64,000 bases of DNA from contig CM074861.1 of the NCBI GenBank assembly GCA_037501455.1, positions 93,845,001-93,909,000 of the forward strand, read 5' to 3'. Under the pieces are notes generated by a model. It saw only the letters and a program-made list of their open reading frames with translations, was not told the origin of the DNA and searched no databases. The stretch's first letter is position 1. Each line of letters starts with the position of its first letter. The position numbers and the translations under genes were made by a program. Shown piece after piece: positions 33,456 through 46,774 of this stretch. The stretch comes from Lantana camara (Eukaryota; Streptophyta; Magnoliopsida; Lamiales; Verbenaceae).

Positions 33456-34347
33456 GGGTTAATTACACCTAACCCCCAATTTAAATAGGATAATTATAGT
33501 TGGTACCCCATTTTTAGATATAATTACAGACACCACCCCTCTGAAGTTTGTTTATTACACTTAACCCCAAAAATCGCTAAAAATTTGATAATGTAAGCAA
33601 AAATATTTGTGAAACCCCAAAATTAATCCTGTTAACTTCGGTTAAATTTTATTACCGATCATGTCCTTAGGGTTCATTGTAATTTAGTAAATTAAAATAG
33701 AGGTTATGTGTAATTTTTTATGTTAAATTTTTTTATTAGATTTTTGAGTTGAAATTAGCTATTGCAGCGGCTACTTCCCTACCTAATATGACCATAATTT
33801 TCATAATTTGAAGCCAATAAATATTGAGTTTCACAAATAATATACAAACCAATAGTTAATCTCTCCCATGATTTCAAGTAGCTATTCTTTAAGTAATCGA
33901 GCACTAACATACCGAAATAAAAAGTGTCGAACGTGTGGCTACCTTGATAGTTGTATAATTTGCACATGTTCGACTCAATATTTATAGGTTTCAAATTATG
34001 AAAATAACGGTCTTATTAGACATGGAAGTAGTCGTTGCAATAACTAATTTCAATTAAAGATTTTAATTGAAAATTTAACATAAAAAATTACACATAACCC
34101 CCATTTTAATTTATTAAATTACAATGAACCGTTAAGGACGTGATCGGTAATAAAAATTTAACCAAAGTCAACAAGGTTAATTTCGGCCTTTCATAAATAT
34201 TTTTGTTGACAACATCAAATTTTTAACAATTTTGGGGGTTAAGTGTAATAAATAAACTCCAAAGGGGTGGTATCTGTAATTATATCTAAAAGTGGGATAC
34301 CAACTGTAATTACCCTATCTAATTTGGGGGCCAAGTGTAATTAGCCC
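33456..34347. mobile_element. MULE-like foldback element with 9-bp target duplication
   Basis: It starts GGGTTAATTACAC and ends GTGTAATTAGCCC, flanked by the perfect direct repeat TATAATTAA (33447-33455 and 34348-34356). Almost the whole 892 bp is a long palindrome: segments such as CCACCCCTCTGAAGTTTGTT and CGATCATGTCCTTAGGGTTC reappear inverted in the right half. No coding capacity. A 9-bp duplication and a terminal G fit Mutator-like elements. Confidence 0.75.
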
Positions 34348-34437
34348 TATAATTAAATAATTTATGTTAAAAGTAAATAGTTAAAAATTCAATTAAAATC
34401 TGATATCCATCTGAATTCACTGTATATCTGTCTAAAA

Positions 34438-34495
34438 TGTTGAGAAAGGAAAGAAGTGAATTAGGGATTCTTCATGGCGTTCTCAATTAATAATA
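34438..34495 (+). repeat. 5' LTR (internally deleted) of the small copia-type element
   Basis: It starts TGTTGAGAAAGGAA and ends near the sequence TTCATGGCGTTCTCAATTAA, matching both ends of the 3' LTR but lacking about 114 bases from the middle. Confidence 0.75.
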
Positions 34496-34568
34496 TGGTA
34501 TCAAAGCGGGTGACTATTCATTAAATTGATCTAAACCTTGCTCTTCACGTACCAACCCTTTCCCAGCT

Positions 34569-35257
34569 ATGGCCGAAGACAGCAACCAGTCGAGCTCCGG
34601 CAAGGAATCGCAACAGCCCTTCGATTCCTTGGCCACACAGTTAGCGAGCATCCTTCAAAATCTGCACCCATCCAACAGAACCAAATCAATACAACATACC
34701 ACAAACCATAGCTATAAGCATAAAACTAAACCAAATCAATTATTCTCTATGGTCCCCATTAATGAGGATGGCGATTGAAGGCATGAGAAAACTCAGCCAT
34801 ATTACTGGAACCCCACCACCGTCAGTGGTGGGGCATGCGACATACCACAGATGGGAGCAAATGGACTTGATTGTGTGTTCGTGGATTCTAGAAAATATGG
34901 AACAAGAACTAATAACGAAGTACGTCGAATACCCCTCGGCGAAAGCGTTGTGGGATAGCTTGAAAGCCACGTATGACCAAAGTGGAGATGGACACCAGAT
35001 CTACAATCTCACCGTTAAGACGAACAATATGAAAAAGGGGACAAACTCAATTGAACAAAACTATAACAACTTTCAGCGGATTTGGAGAGAGATTGACGTC
35101 CGACAGCCTAATCTGATGACTCACGAAGAAGACATCACGATATTTAATCGCCTCAGGTTTTTACTCGCTTTTTCCAATTTCTCGCCTGAATTGACGAAAA
35201 ATACCACACGGAACAGAGAGATTTGTTGAAGAGAGATCCCTTACTATCAGTCGAAGA
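34569..35257 (+). pseudogene. Copia-type gag, 5' part
   Basis: The start at 34569 (MAEDSNQSSS) is followed by a gag core recognisable as the copia UBN2-type family: RKLSHITG, HRWEQMDLIVCSWI, AKALWDSLKATY, QIYNL, YNNFQRIWREID. A frame change near 34750-34780 and another near 35150 (after FNRLRF) break it. The end, in the third frame, encodes LLKRDPLLSVE and is interrupted by the nested LTR. The coding sequence resumes at 46692, beyond the nested element, for about ten codons before a stop. Confidence 0.75.
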
Positions 35258-37297
35258 TGCTGGTACCGGGACCCGAAATAGTACTATTCCGGGACCGTAC
35301 TTTAAAATTTTTCCTTAATATATAGGTATCAAAATATTTCTAAAATATTTAAATATAAACAACGGAAGACTAGCCGGATCTACTCAAGTATATACATGCA
35401 ATTGATAATAAATTTTAAATTACAAAGCAGATAAATAAAATATGCAATTAACACTTAAGAGCATCTTATTTACAAAGTAGACAAATAGAGCATGCAATTA
35501 ACACTTAAGAGCACTTAATTTATCATGCTTATATAAAATATAATTTATTACAAATACCTTTCACCGAAGATGGCTACTGCCTCTGAATTCACCTCCCGGG
35601 AACCCGATACACGATCACTCCTCGTGAAATCGACAGAGCTTCCCTGCAATAACCCCAAAGAAACCCTCGGAGTGTGGGCTCCGAAAGTATTTCTCTAAAT
35701 ACTAGAGAAAATAAAACTTTAAACTAGAAAACCCTTCTCAGGGTTTAATCTCCCGAAATTAGAGGTTTTATATATAAACACCTAGTTAAAATTAATTCCA
35801 AAATAAATCGAAATTAACTAGGAGAAAAGGGATATGGTTTCAAAGCCGAGAACTCAGCCAAAGCCTCTCCCAAAAGTTGTGAGAAAAAATGAGGAGCCAA
35901 GCCCCCTATTTATAGGGGAAAAACCGAGGGCAAAATGGTAATTTCACATCCCACTTGCGTAGCCAACTTGGACACGAATTCCAAGGTGACCACATCGTAG
36001 CTCTCAGCCCCACGAGTCCAACGCCGTCGGCTGATCGCCGGAATTCCTTCTCACGCGCCCTCACGCACGCCTGGAAGGTGCCCTCTAGGGTTTCTGTGTT
36101 GCGCTGGCGCTGAGTCAGCTCCACATCACCTCATTTGCTGACGTGGCCTGACATGTCAGCTGACACGTCAGCTGCCACGTTACCCACTGCCACGTCATCA
36201 ATTTTTTTTTTTCAAAATAAAATTTCGGGCATTTCCAACACTTTGGAACTTGATTTATTTTCTTAAAATATATCCCTTGGCTATTTTCAAACACTTTGAA
36301 ATTTTATTTCTTTCTTTCCTTTTAATGTTTTATCTTCGATTTTCGATTGGGGCTTGCAGGGGGACCTACAGAACTAATTAATTTTAGCTCCAAACGGGTT
36401 AATATATAATAATCTCATGATAATAATTAATTACCGTTTAACAATATTTAATTCCACTAAATAAATATTGTTGCACTCTAAAATTAATTAAATTATTCAC
36501 GAATTTCTCAATCTAGAATAATTTTGTATTTTACTCCTCCGTGTAGATATCCATGAAAAATAAATTAATACTACTATCATTTATTTTTCACTTTTAATCT
36601 GAAATCTCCTGATTCGCCTTAAGTTCAAATCTCTTGTACGTGAAACACATTCAACATACAACCTCAGTGACGCATCACACGAAGTACTTTGGCCAAAGTT
36701 TTAATTCGAACTTTGCAAAAGCATTCCAGGAATACCTTTTAACATTCCAGCAAAGCCACAGATTCCTCGATCAATATTTCTCTTTAGCACATTTCATGTA
36801 ATCACTGAACGTACAAAGGTTTCGGTCATTTGATATCGAGACCTCACTTAAGAGCAAGTTACAATGATTAACACTACATGCCTAAAGTCGAAATACTACT
36901 AGGATTAAGAGTTCAATGCTCCATAAGATTGGTTCATTTTAGATAGTAGTTTAAAATGAACTATCTTAGTGGTCCAGTTCGATGTTTCCAATTCTATTAA
37001 AAATCATCAATGTGTTATAACTGGAAACTCCATTTCCCTATGACGAAAGACTAATCATCTTATACAACATATTATAGTCTCGATAAGAACTTATTCTTAT
37101 CTTACCGACTCGAACTTTAATAACACGTGATTTCGATATCCAAAGTCTTTTCCTATGAAACACATTTCATATAAGAATATCATCACACGTTATTAATTAT
37201 GTTAATATACTCATAACTTGCAATAATTTCAGTTTTATTAATCCAACAAAATACGAAGTATTTACAAAGAAAATGGATTTTCAGGGCACTAATCCCA
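35258..37297 (-). repeat. 3' LTR of the nested copia element (2.04 kb)
   Basis: On the plus strand it runs from TGCTGGTACCGGG to CACTAATCCCA; in element orientation it is TGGGATTAG...ACCAGCA. The TATA region in element orientation is CTATAAATAGGGG near 35907-35920. It is closely similar to 44679-46683, with short indels. Confidence 0.9.
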
Positions 37298-37314
37298 GCA
37301 ATCTCCCACTTGCC

Positions 37315-40300
37315 CTAAATCCAATTAGCTACACATCTAAGGCCCATCCCTTCTACATGAGCATTAAAACTCTTTTGCGCCAAAGTCTTAGTAAAGTGAT
37401 CTGCCAGATTGTTTACCGAGTCAATCTTTACTACTGTCACTTCTCCACGTTCCACATAATCTCGAATAAAGTGGAACTTTCTCTCAATGTGCTTTACACG
37501 TTTATGACTTCGAGGTTCCTTGGAGTTGGCCACCTCTCTAGCATTATCACAGTACAATGTGATCGGTGTAAGTCCATCTTTGACGACTTCTAAATCCATC
37601 AGGAAATTTCGAAACCAATACGCTTTTTTGGCTACTTCCGAAGCTGCAATGTATTCGGCTTCCATGGTGGAGTCAACAATGCAACTTTGCTTAATACTCC
37701 TCCAACTTACGGCTGCTCTTCCCAGAGTAAACAGGTATCCAGACGTCGAACATCTAGAATCTAAATCAGATTGAAAATCTGAATCTGTGTACCCTATAGG
37801 AATGAGCTCATCACTGCGATAAACAATCATATAATCCCGAGTTCTTCTCAAGTACTTCAATATATGCTTTACAGCTATCCAGTGCTAGGGTCCAGGGTTT
37901 GATTGATATCTATTGTCCATACCTACAGCATAACAGATATATGGCCTTGTACATAACATGGCATACATGAGGCTTCCGACTGCCGAGGCATATGGAACAT
38001 TTTTTATTTCCTCTGTCTCTTTAGCTGTCTTGGGATACTGATCTCAAGACAGATGAACTCCATGTCGGAAATATAATGAACCTTTCTTGCAGTCAGCCAT
38101 ATTGTACCTTGCCAACATCTTATCTATATATGTTGCTTGTGATAAACCAATCATCTTATTTTTCCAATCACGACAAAGTCTGATCCCTAAAATATAACTG
38201 GCCTCACCTAGGTCTTTCATGTCAAATTGATTTGACAACCAAATCTTGACTGCTGACAATACTCCTGTGTCATTTCCAATGAGCAAAATATCGTCTAGGT
38301 ATAAAACTAAAAATGTTACAACACTACTCTGATGTCTTTTGTACACACATGGTTCATCAGGCAACTGTATAAATCCAAAGAATTTAATTGCTTCATTAAA
38401 TCTAATGTTCCATGATCTAGATGCTTGCTTAAGACCATAGATTGATTTATTAAGCTTGAATACATATGCTCCTGATTTCTGGCTATAAAGCCCTCAGGTT
38501 GAGCCATGTATATCTTGTCTTGAAGGTGCCCATTCAATAAGGCAGTCTTCACATCCATTTGCCAGATTTCATAATCTTAATGAGCGGCAATGGAGAGAAG
38601 AATTCTTATGGACTTAAGCATTGTTACGGGTGAGAAGGTTTCATCATAATCGATACATTCTTTTTGAGTATAACCCTTTGCCACAAGCCTTGCTTTAAAG
38701 GTTTCAACCTTTTCGCCCACTCCTCTTTTTCGCTTGTAGACCCATTTGCATCCAATAGGTTTAATGCCCTCAGGCGGCTTTACAAGTTCCCAGACTTTAT
38801 TAGAATACATTGAATCTAACTCAGATTCCATGGCTTTGACCCAACGGTCAGCGTTTATATCTTTTATAGCTTCATCATATGTGATAGGATCAGATATGTC
38901 AGATTCAACCACTTGGGTTAATCCTAAGTATCTGTCAGGTGCCCTGACAATCCTCCCACTACGACGGGATTGTTGTGTACTTGTCCCTACATCATATGTT
39001 GTATCTGGTACATCATGTGTATCCAATACATTTTCAGTTATTATGGGTTCTTGGAGTTCAGTATCTGATACTGTCATTTCTTCTAACATTATTTTGCTTC
39101 TACCCTTGTGGTCATTTACGAAATCGTCTTCGAGATATTTAGCATTAGTGCTTACAAATACTTTGTGATCTCTCGGATCGTAAAATATCCCACCTCTTGT
39201 TCCTTTAGGATAACCTATGAACAAACAAACCTCTATTCTTGATTCCAACTTATCAGGATCCTTTCTTAACACATGGGCTGGGCTTCCCCATATCCGAAGA
39301 TAGGAGATACTAGGCTTCCGCCCTCGCCACAGTTCCATTGGTGTTTTAGGAACTGACTTGGATGGAACATGGTTTAATATGTGGGCCGCTGTTTCAAAAG
39401 TAAAGCCCCAAAGCGAACTTGGTAGGGTAGCATGACTCATCATGGATCTTACCATTTCCATTAGAGTTCTATTTCTCCTTTCTGCAACACCATTCTGCTA
39501 GGGTGTACCCAGTGCATATAACTGAGATTTAATCCCATTTGCAGTGATAAATTCTAGAAACTCTGTTGACAAGTACTCTCCACCACGATCCGATCGAAGT
39601 GCCTTGATACATTTCCCAATTTGATTCTTGACTTCAGCCTTATATTCTTTGAATTTTTCAAAAGCTTCAGACTTATGTCTCATCAAATAGACGTATCCGT
39701 ATCTGGAATAATCATCCGTAAAAGTGATGAAATACACAAAACTTCCTCTCGCTTGAACACTCATAGGACCACACACATCCATATGAATTAATTCAAGTAA
39801 TTCTGTGGCTCGATTACCTTTGGTCTTGAAAGACCTCTGGGTCATTTTTCCTTCTAAACAGGATTCGCAGACTGGAAGTTCTGTCAAGTCCAAAGGACTT
39901 AATATTCCATCCAAAATTAGTCTTTGGATCCTATTTGGATTAATATGACCAAGATGTAGGTACCACTTGTATGCCTCACTAGGTATAGGAGTTTTTTTTT
40001 TCTTGGATGGTAAGTCAAGTTTAGTAGTGTTAAGTTCGAAATTAGGGTTTTTATCTGGGGATAATAAGAAAAGACCATCGCTTAATGTACCAGAGCAAAT
40101 AAACCTTTTATTATGCTTAATGGTTAAACATCGTTCAAAATAACATTAAAACCATTATTCATTAAACAACTAACAGAAATCAGATTTATGCGTATAGACG
40201 GTACATATAAAGTGTCTTTCAAAACCAAAACCCTACTACCAAAATATAATTCTACAGTCCCTACTGCTAATACAGATATACTAGTATTATCTCCGAGCAG

Positions 40301-41267
40301 TAGCTGCATCTCGCCGTCTTCAAGCTTCCTGGTTAGCTTGAATCCCTACATTGAATTGCAGATATGATTAGTTGAACCTGAGTCCACACACCAGGAATCT
40401 GGTGGACTTCCAACTAAACATACTTCTAATAAACAAGACATCATCATACCTTGTGCAGACGATTAGCAGGAAGACTGGCTAAGTATTTTCGGCAATTCCT
40501 TTTCCAGTGCCCATTTTCTCCACAATGGAAACATTTTTCCTTGCTTGGCTTAGCTTTCTTCTTCTGAACCTTTCCTTTAGGATTGGAAACTTTTCCCTTT
40601 CCTTTCTTCCACTTATTGGCTTTTGGAGCCATGGAAGTCGATGCCTATGCCAGGAGAACCGTTCCCTTAGCTTTCATTACCCCTTCTGCCACCTTGAGTT
40701 CATTCATTAGTTCAGGCAGTGTGAAATCCAACTTATTAATCAAATAATTCTGCCTGAACGTATCAAATGATTTCGGAAGAGAGCACAGGATCATGTCCTG
40801 TTTGCTAAGATTATCCATCTTAGCACCAAGGCTCTCAATCTCGTTCAGATAAGCCATCATGTTCATAACATGATACTGAACAGGTGATCCTTCAGACATC
40901 TTAGTTACCAACAACCTTCTCATCAACTCGTGCCTACGTGCACGATTTTGTCCACCGAACATCTGATGGAGATGTTCCATCATGTTCTTCGCAGTGGGCA
41001 TCTCATGCATTTGATGTTTAAGAACATTCTAGACAGATGCCAGGATGTAAGACATAGCCAGATCATTATTCTTAATCCACTTGTATTAATGTCTTTCAAA
41101 GCCTGGCTGGCTGTGGTTTCTAGTACCCCTGGACAAGGTTCAGTGAGCACATATTTCAAACCCTCGTGTCCAAACACGATGTCAAGATTCATTTTCCAAT
41201 CAGCATAGTTTGAACCTTCAAGCCTATTTTCCTTAATAATTGATTGAAGCGGGCTAGCGGACATCAT
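37315..41267 (-). pseudogene. Ty1/copia gag-pol polyprotein remnant
   Basis: In order on the minus strand: gag (41267-40645; LEGSNYADWKMNLDIVFG), CCHC knuckle CFHCGENGHWKRNC (about 40490-40545), protease-adjacent region LYVPSIRINLISVS (40124-40309), integrase (39914-39498; CESCLEGKMTQRSF, HMDVCGPM, FTDDYSRYGYVYL, SDRGGEYLS), integrase end and RT start (39461-38577; WRGRKPSISYLRIWG, CKWVYKRKRG, KARLVAKGYTQ), RT core (YLDDILLIGND, about 38285-38317) and RNase H (37860-37315; SSTSGYLF-type, TMEAEYIAASE, DSVNNLADHFTKTL). In-frame stops at 39498-39500 and 38577-38579, a stop at 40645 and frameshifts near 41010 and 38460 disable it. Confidence 0.9.
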
Positions 41268-42244
41268 TGTTCTAAAACTGAAATATTTTAAAATACGCGC
41301 AAGTTATGAATCTGTAAATTACTACTTTAGCGTCTAACCATTAAATGAAATCCACACAAGCATTTTGATTTACGCAATGATGACTTAACTAACCGCAGTT
41401 AGCTTCCCGGAAGCAAGGTCGAAAACTACTTAGAAAAGTAAGAACTGTTCTTAATTAACATGTCGTCTAGGTAACTCTTACCAAACTATGTTAATCCACC
41501 ACATCAACCTTTGGTCTCTAAGTGATTGTAACAGAGCTCCGAAGGGAGGTTAATACATCACTCAGTCAAGTGTACACCATTACCTAGAAATTCGTACTAG
41601 TAGGTCAAGACACTCCATGGAAGCGTGGTCGTGCTTGACTTTTCCCGTATTTTATTCTATACGAAGAAGTCTAATCTTGTATACCACGAACACATACCCG
41701 CCGAAGGGAGTAGTAAGTATCCACTATACTATAGACGGGCAATGGAGACCGTGAGAATCCAATTTTTTCATCTTGTTCCCACTTGAATTTTTTAGATTTA
41801 TGGATTATCTTCGATTATCACATAACCTATTTGGCGTCTTACAATCGGAAGTGATTAATCTAATTAATATGCTCCCACTTGGATTAATAAATCACATTTA
41901 TAATCCTAATAATATTTTTAAGTCTATTTAATAACTCTTTATTAATTAGGCCGAAAAATATTAGTCCAATTATGCATTCAATCTCTATTAAATACTATTT
42001 ATCTAATCATATTAAATAAAATATGCATAATTGAAAATACCATAATATCTCATATTATAATCATAATCATACCATGAAATTAAAATATGCTTGCAAATAA
42101 TTATCATATAATTATCATGCTTGAAATTAAATGACATAAAGTAAACATGTTATAAATAAATTATCACATAATTTAAAGCATGTTTACTGATTCGGTAATT
42201 TTTCAGGAAAAGCAATAATTGAATTGTTTCCCAAAGAAATACCA
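41268..42244. other. Leader of the nested copia element, inner part
   Basis: Noncoding sequence between gag and the solo-LTR insertion. With 44520-44664 it makes a leader of about 1.1 kb once the solo LTR is removed. No further feature seen. Confidence 0.6.
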
Positions 42245-44519
42245 TGTTGGAAAACACGAATCAGAAAGCAGCGGAAATTTAAAAAATTTTCCAACAAAAG
42301 GATCTTGAACTCGCAATCGTGTATCCAAATTCGTAAAGATAGAAAACTTACTTTTCTTTTATTCTTTCTTGAAGCGTTTCAAGCCACCCAAGAACGCTCT
42401 TCTCGCGGCTTGACAACCCGTCCCTCGAAAGTCTCTTTCTACTTCAGAATCCATTGTCGGGATAGCAATCCACACCAACCTAGATTCAATTCATGTTAGA
42501 GATGTTCTTAACAATATAACATAAAGAAAGAAACATGAAACGAGAAAAGCAGGATTGAAACTCCCTTCGAAAACCAGTTTTGCGAAAGTAGAAAACTGCC
42601 AGTCACAAAACCCTCGTGAAAAAATTCATCCTTCAGAATATGGACGAACGGTTTTCGCCATCTTCTTTGGTTCGATTTTTTCATTCGCTTCACGTCAGGT
42701 TCAGAATCGTTACATCATCCCTTCTGATCGTTTTGCTTGATCCCCACTTTTCGGTAAAGCTCGAATCTTCAAAACTTCTAACTTGAAGCTCTCTAGAGAT
42801 AGTCCACCAACTTGGCTACAATCTAACTAGTAAGGATGCTAGTTCTCTAGTTAGTGTTTAGGCTTAATCTAGGGTTTCGTTTATCTTGGAGAAAGGATGG
42901 TGTTCAACACATGAACCAAAAGAATTCGATTAGCTCTAAAGGGGAGCATGAGCTCCCCTATATATAGGCAAAGGGGAGGGACGCCGAACCTAGTCCTTGT
43001 TGGGCAAGGATTTGGTCCCTCTCTCTCCTATTTACTTGATCATCAAGTATTTTCCAACTTTGACTTTGAGTTCTAATTCAAATCAACTTTCAAGAGAGCT
43101 AAAAATATCCAAACTATTTTTGGATAATTTTATACTTTATTTATTTAAAATAAATAACTTATTTTATCTAATTAATTAATTCATAATTAATTAACTAGAT
43201 TATTTTCTCCAAAATAAGACTTTCTTTTTAATTCAAAATTAAACCAAAGTCTATTAAATAATTAACAAATTAATTATTTAATATATTATTAAACAATCAC
43301 GTGTAGCACACGTGTCACAATGACACGTGTCCAGTCACGTGACCCACACGTGTGGTTTCACACGTGTGGAACCCTCTAGGCTTGATTAACTCGTTTAATC
43401 ATTTTAAAGCCTCAACTCATGTAACCAAGTTGTTGTGTGTGACCCTCTAGGTTCTCAATTCAATTAGCAGTGACCCTAATTAATTAATTCACTAATTAAT
43501 TAATCAGTCCACAGATTAAACGACCATAGTCTAGCAACAGGTGTTTAACCCCTAGCTGAATTGGAATATTCGGATTCGACAGAACCTTTAAGTCATTGAT
43601 TCATGTGAGATACAATCCTCCTACTTACTATCTCTCAACCAAGATCTAGGGCACGGGAATAATCAGAATCCTAATAATCCGGTCTTAAAGCTAAGTGCAT
43701 TTCATATCCATTTGATCTCAATCCAAGAAACCCTTTTCTTGATGTCTTGATCTACTGCCTTGGCCAAGGACTCCATATGGCATATGAATGACTTACACAA
43801 TAAGAGATCACCTTGCATATGCAAGTGTAGGTCCTTTCTTGATTCTCATTCACTTTCATGAGTCACTTGTGCAGCCCCAGCATAAGCCTTGAATCAGTTG
43901 TCTAAGGCGACACCCTTTAAAGCTTATACCAAAGACTACAGAGTTAATTCATAAAGTGACAAGGAACCTCAAGTCTAAGGATCAATTAATCACATCAATG
44001 ACTCGTGAGATATTTCCTAATCTGGAAGTTTCCATTTCCTGAAATAGAAACTTCCTTTCCCATTTAGGAATGTTCTCACACGGGGCACCTCAGTGAACTT
44101 ACTTATTAAAGTAAGCACCCTCATGTATCACGCACGTATCAACTATACACTTTGCACCTCCATGAAACAAGGTGGTCCTTCTTAAGGGCGTGATCCCACA
44201 AGCAAGCCTTAGAGGAGTCAGGTTGACACTCCCACTGTCTGTAGGACTCATCGGCTTGGAGTATTTTACTAATCATGACTTATGTGATATAGGGCTCATT
44301 TCATGAACCATTTCACCTAAATGGTAGAGTCCTAAAGTCATCAGGATTAGGGGAGTTCTCATACATGCACACATAATGGAAACACTCAAAACACGTATTG
44401 GCATATAAAGAAGTGTTTGCCTATGATCAATCGTATATTATTCAAAGATTGTCTGTGATACAAGAAAAGTCCCAAAGCAGATTACGTCGAATCGGCTTTC
44501 TAGGGCACTATTCCTAACA
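42245..44519 (-). repeat. Solo LTR of a third copia-type element (2.3 kb)
   Basis: Flanked by the perfect 5-bp duplication TACCA (42240-42244, 44520-44524). In minus-strand orientation it starts TGTTAGGAATAGTGCCC and ends TTCCAACA, with a TATA region CTATATATAGGGG near 42955-42965. There is no internal coding sequence and no second copy, as expected after LTR-LTR recombination. Confidence 0.85.
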
Positions 44520-44664
44520 TACCATTCCACATAAATTCCCAAGAAACACTGGAGGGGTCACTAACAGTCCCACTTAAAAACCAGCCTCCTTTGTGATACC
44601 AGTAGCAGATTTAAAATTATGCATCGCATGCATCATATCAATGCATGTATATATCTAGAGCACG

Positions 44665-44676
44665 GCTCTGATACCA
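44665..44676 (-). other. Primer-binding site of the nested copia element
   Basis: The minus strand reads TGGTATCAGAGC, identical to the initiator tRNA-Met primer site used by many plant copia elements, two bases after the LTR end. Confidence 0.85.
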
Positions 44677-44678
44677 GT

Positions 44679-46683
44679 TGCTGGTACCGGGACCCGAAAT
44701 AGTACTATTCCGGGACCGTACTTTAAAATTTTTCCTTGATATACAGGTATCAAAATATTTCTAAAATATTTAAATATAAACAGCGGAAGACTAGCCGGAT
44801 CTATTCAAGTATATACATGCAATTGATAATAAATTTTAAATCACAAAGCAGATAAATAAAGCATGCAATTAACACTTAAGAGCATCTTATTTACAAAGCA
44901 GACAAATAGAGCATGCAATTAACACTTAAGAGCACCTAATTTATCATGCTTAAACAAAATATAACATAGAACAAATACCTTTCACCGAAGATGGCTACTG
45001 CCTCTGAATTCACCTCCCGGGAACCCGATACACGATCACTCATCGTGAAACCGGCAGAGCTTCCCTGTAATAACCTCAAAGAAACCCTCGGAGTGTGGGC
45101 TCCGAAAGTATTTCTTTAAATACTAGAGAAAATAAAACTTTAAACTAGAAAACCCTTCTCAGGGTTTAATCTCCCGAAATTAGGCGTTTTATATATAAAC
45201 AACTAATTAAAATTAATTCCAAAATAAATCAGAATTAACTAGGAAAAAAGGGATATGGTTTCAAAGCCGAGAACTCAGCCAAAACCTCTCCCAAAATTTG
45301 TTAGAAAAAATGAGGAGCCAAGCCCTCTATTTATAGGGGAAAAACCGAGGGCAAAATGATAATTTCACATCCCACTTGCGTAGCCAACTTGGACACGAAT
45401 TCCAAGGTGATCACGTCGTAGTTCTCAGCACCACGAGTCCAACGCCACCGGCCGATCACCGGAATTCCTTCTCACGCGCGCCTGGAAGGTGGCGCGTGTG
45501 TAGGTTTCTGCGCTGTGCTGCGCTGGCGGCTGCGCTGATGCTGAGTCAGCGCCACATCAGTGCCACCTCACCTCATTTGCTGACGTGGCCTGACATGTCA
45601 GCTGACACGTCAGTGTGCCACGTCATCAAAAAAAAAATTTTTTTAAATAAAATTCCGGGCATTTCCAACACTTTGGAACTTGATTTATTTTCTTAAAATA
45701 AATCCTTTGGCTATTTTCAAACACTTTGAAAATTTATTTCTTTCTTTCCTTTTAATGTTTTATCTTCGGGTTTTCGATTGGGGCTTACAGGGGGACCTGC
45801 AGGATTAATTAATTTTAGCTCCAAACGGGTTAATATATAATCATCTCATGATAATAATTAATTACTGTTTAACAATATTTAATTCCACTAAATAAATATT
45901 GTTGCACTCTAAAATTAATTAAATTATTCATGAATTTCTCGATCTAGAATAATTTTGCATTTTACTCCTCCGTGTAGATATCCATGAAAAATAAATTAAT
46001 ACTACTATCATTTATTTTTCACTTCTAATCTGAAATCTCCTGTTTCGCCTTAAATTCAAATCTCTTGTACGTGAAACACATTTAACATACAACCAATTAC
46101 TTTGGTCAAAGTTTTAATTCGAACTTTGCAAATCCATTTCAGGAATACCTTTTAACTTTCCAACAAAGCCGCAAATTCCTCGATCAATATTTCTCTTTAG
46201 CACATTTCGGTCATTCGATATCGAGATCTCACTTAAGAGCAAGTTACAATGATTAACGCTACATGCCTAAAGTCGAAATACTACCAGGATTAAGAGTTCA
46301 ATGCTCCATAAGATTGGTTCATTTTAGATAGTAGTATAAAATGAACTATCTTAGTGGTCCAGTTCGATGTTTCCAAATTCTATTGAAAACCATCAATATG
46401 TTATAACTGGAAACTCCATTTTCCTATGACGAAAGACTAATCATCTTATACAACACAATATAGTCTTGATAAGAACTTATTCTTATCTTACCGACTATAA
46501 CTTTAGTAACACGTGATTTCGATATCCAAAGTCTTTTCTTATGAAACACATTTCATATAAGAATATCATCACACGTTATTAATTATGTTAATATACTCAT
46601 AACTTGTAATAATTTCAATTTTATTAATCCGACAAAATACGAAGTATTTACAAAGAAATTGGATTTTCAAGGCACTAATCCCA
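44679..46683 (-). repeat. 5' LTR of the nested copia element (2.0 kb)
   Basis: Same termini and order as 35258-37297. It is about 35 bases shorter because of several small indels, including in the GCTGACACGTCAG-rich part. Confidence 0.9.
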
Positions 46684-46691
46684 ATAGAAGA

Positions 46692-46774
46692 GGCGTACGC
46701 CACTGTCCGACGAGAGGGAACTAGATGAGAAATAGTGAGTTCATCATCGGCGAACAGAACTGGTGTAGGGGGAG
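46692..46774 (+). pseudogene. Gag 3' end and polypurine tract of the small copia-type element
   Basis: It continues the gag frame interrupted at 35257 (AYATVRREG, then stop near 46720). GGTGTAGGGGGAG lies directly before the 3' LTR. Confidence 0.7.

Larger units (their letters stand above)
35258..46683 (-). mobile_element. Degenerate Ty1/copia element with 2-kb LTRs, nested in gag
   Basis: Complete structure on the minus strand: 5' LTR 44679-46683, primer site TGGTATCAGAGC (44665-44676), a 3.4-kb leader holding a solo LTR, gag-pol remnants 41267-37315, a polypurine-like tract (37298-37315) and 3' LTR 35258-37297. The flanking GAAGA (35253-35257 and 46687-46691) is the likely target duplication; three extra bases (ATA) separate the right copy from the LTR end. 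Stops and frameshifts throughout pol show it is inactive. Confidence 0.85.

Noticed and set aside
33779..33994. 71-codon open frame in the foldback element
   Set aside because: It lies inside a palindromic noncoding element and has no similarity to a transposase.
46684..46688. ATAGA as the right target duplication of the nested copia element
   Set aside because: It does not match the left flank GAAGA, whereas GAAGA three bases further restores the interrupted gag frame.
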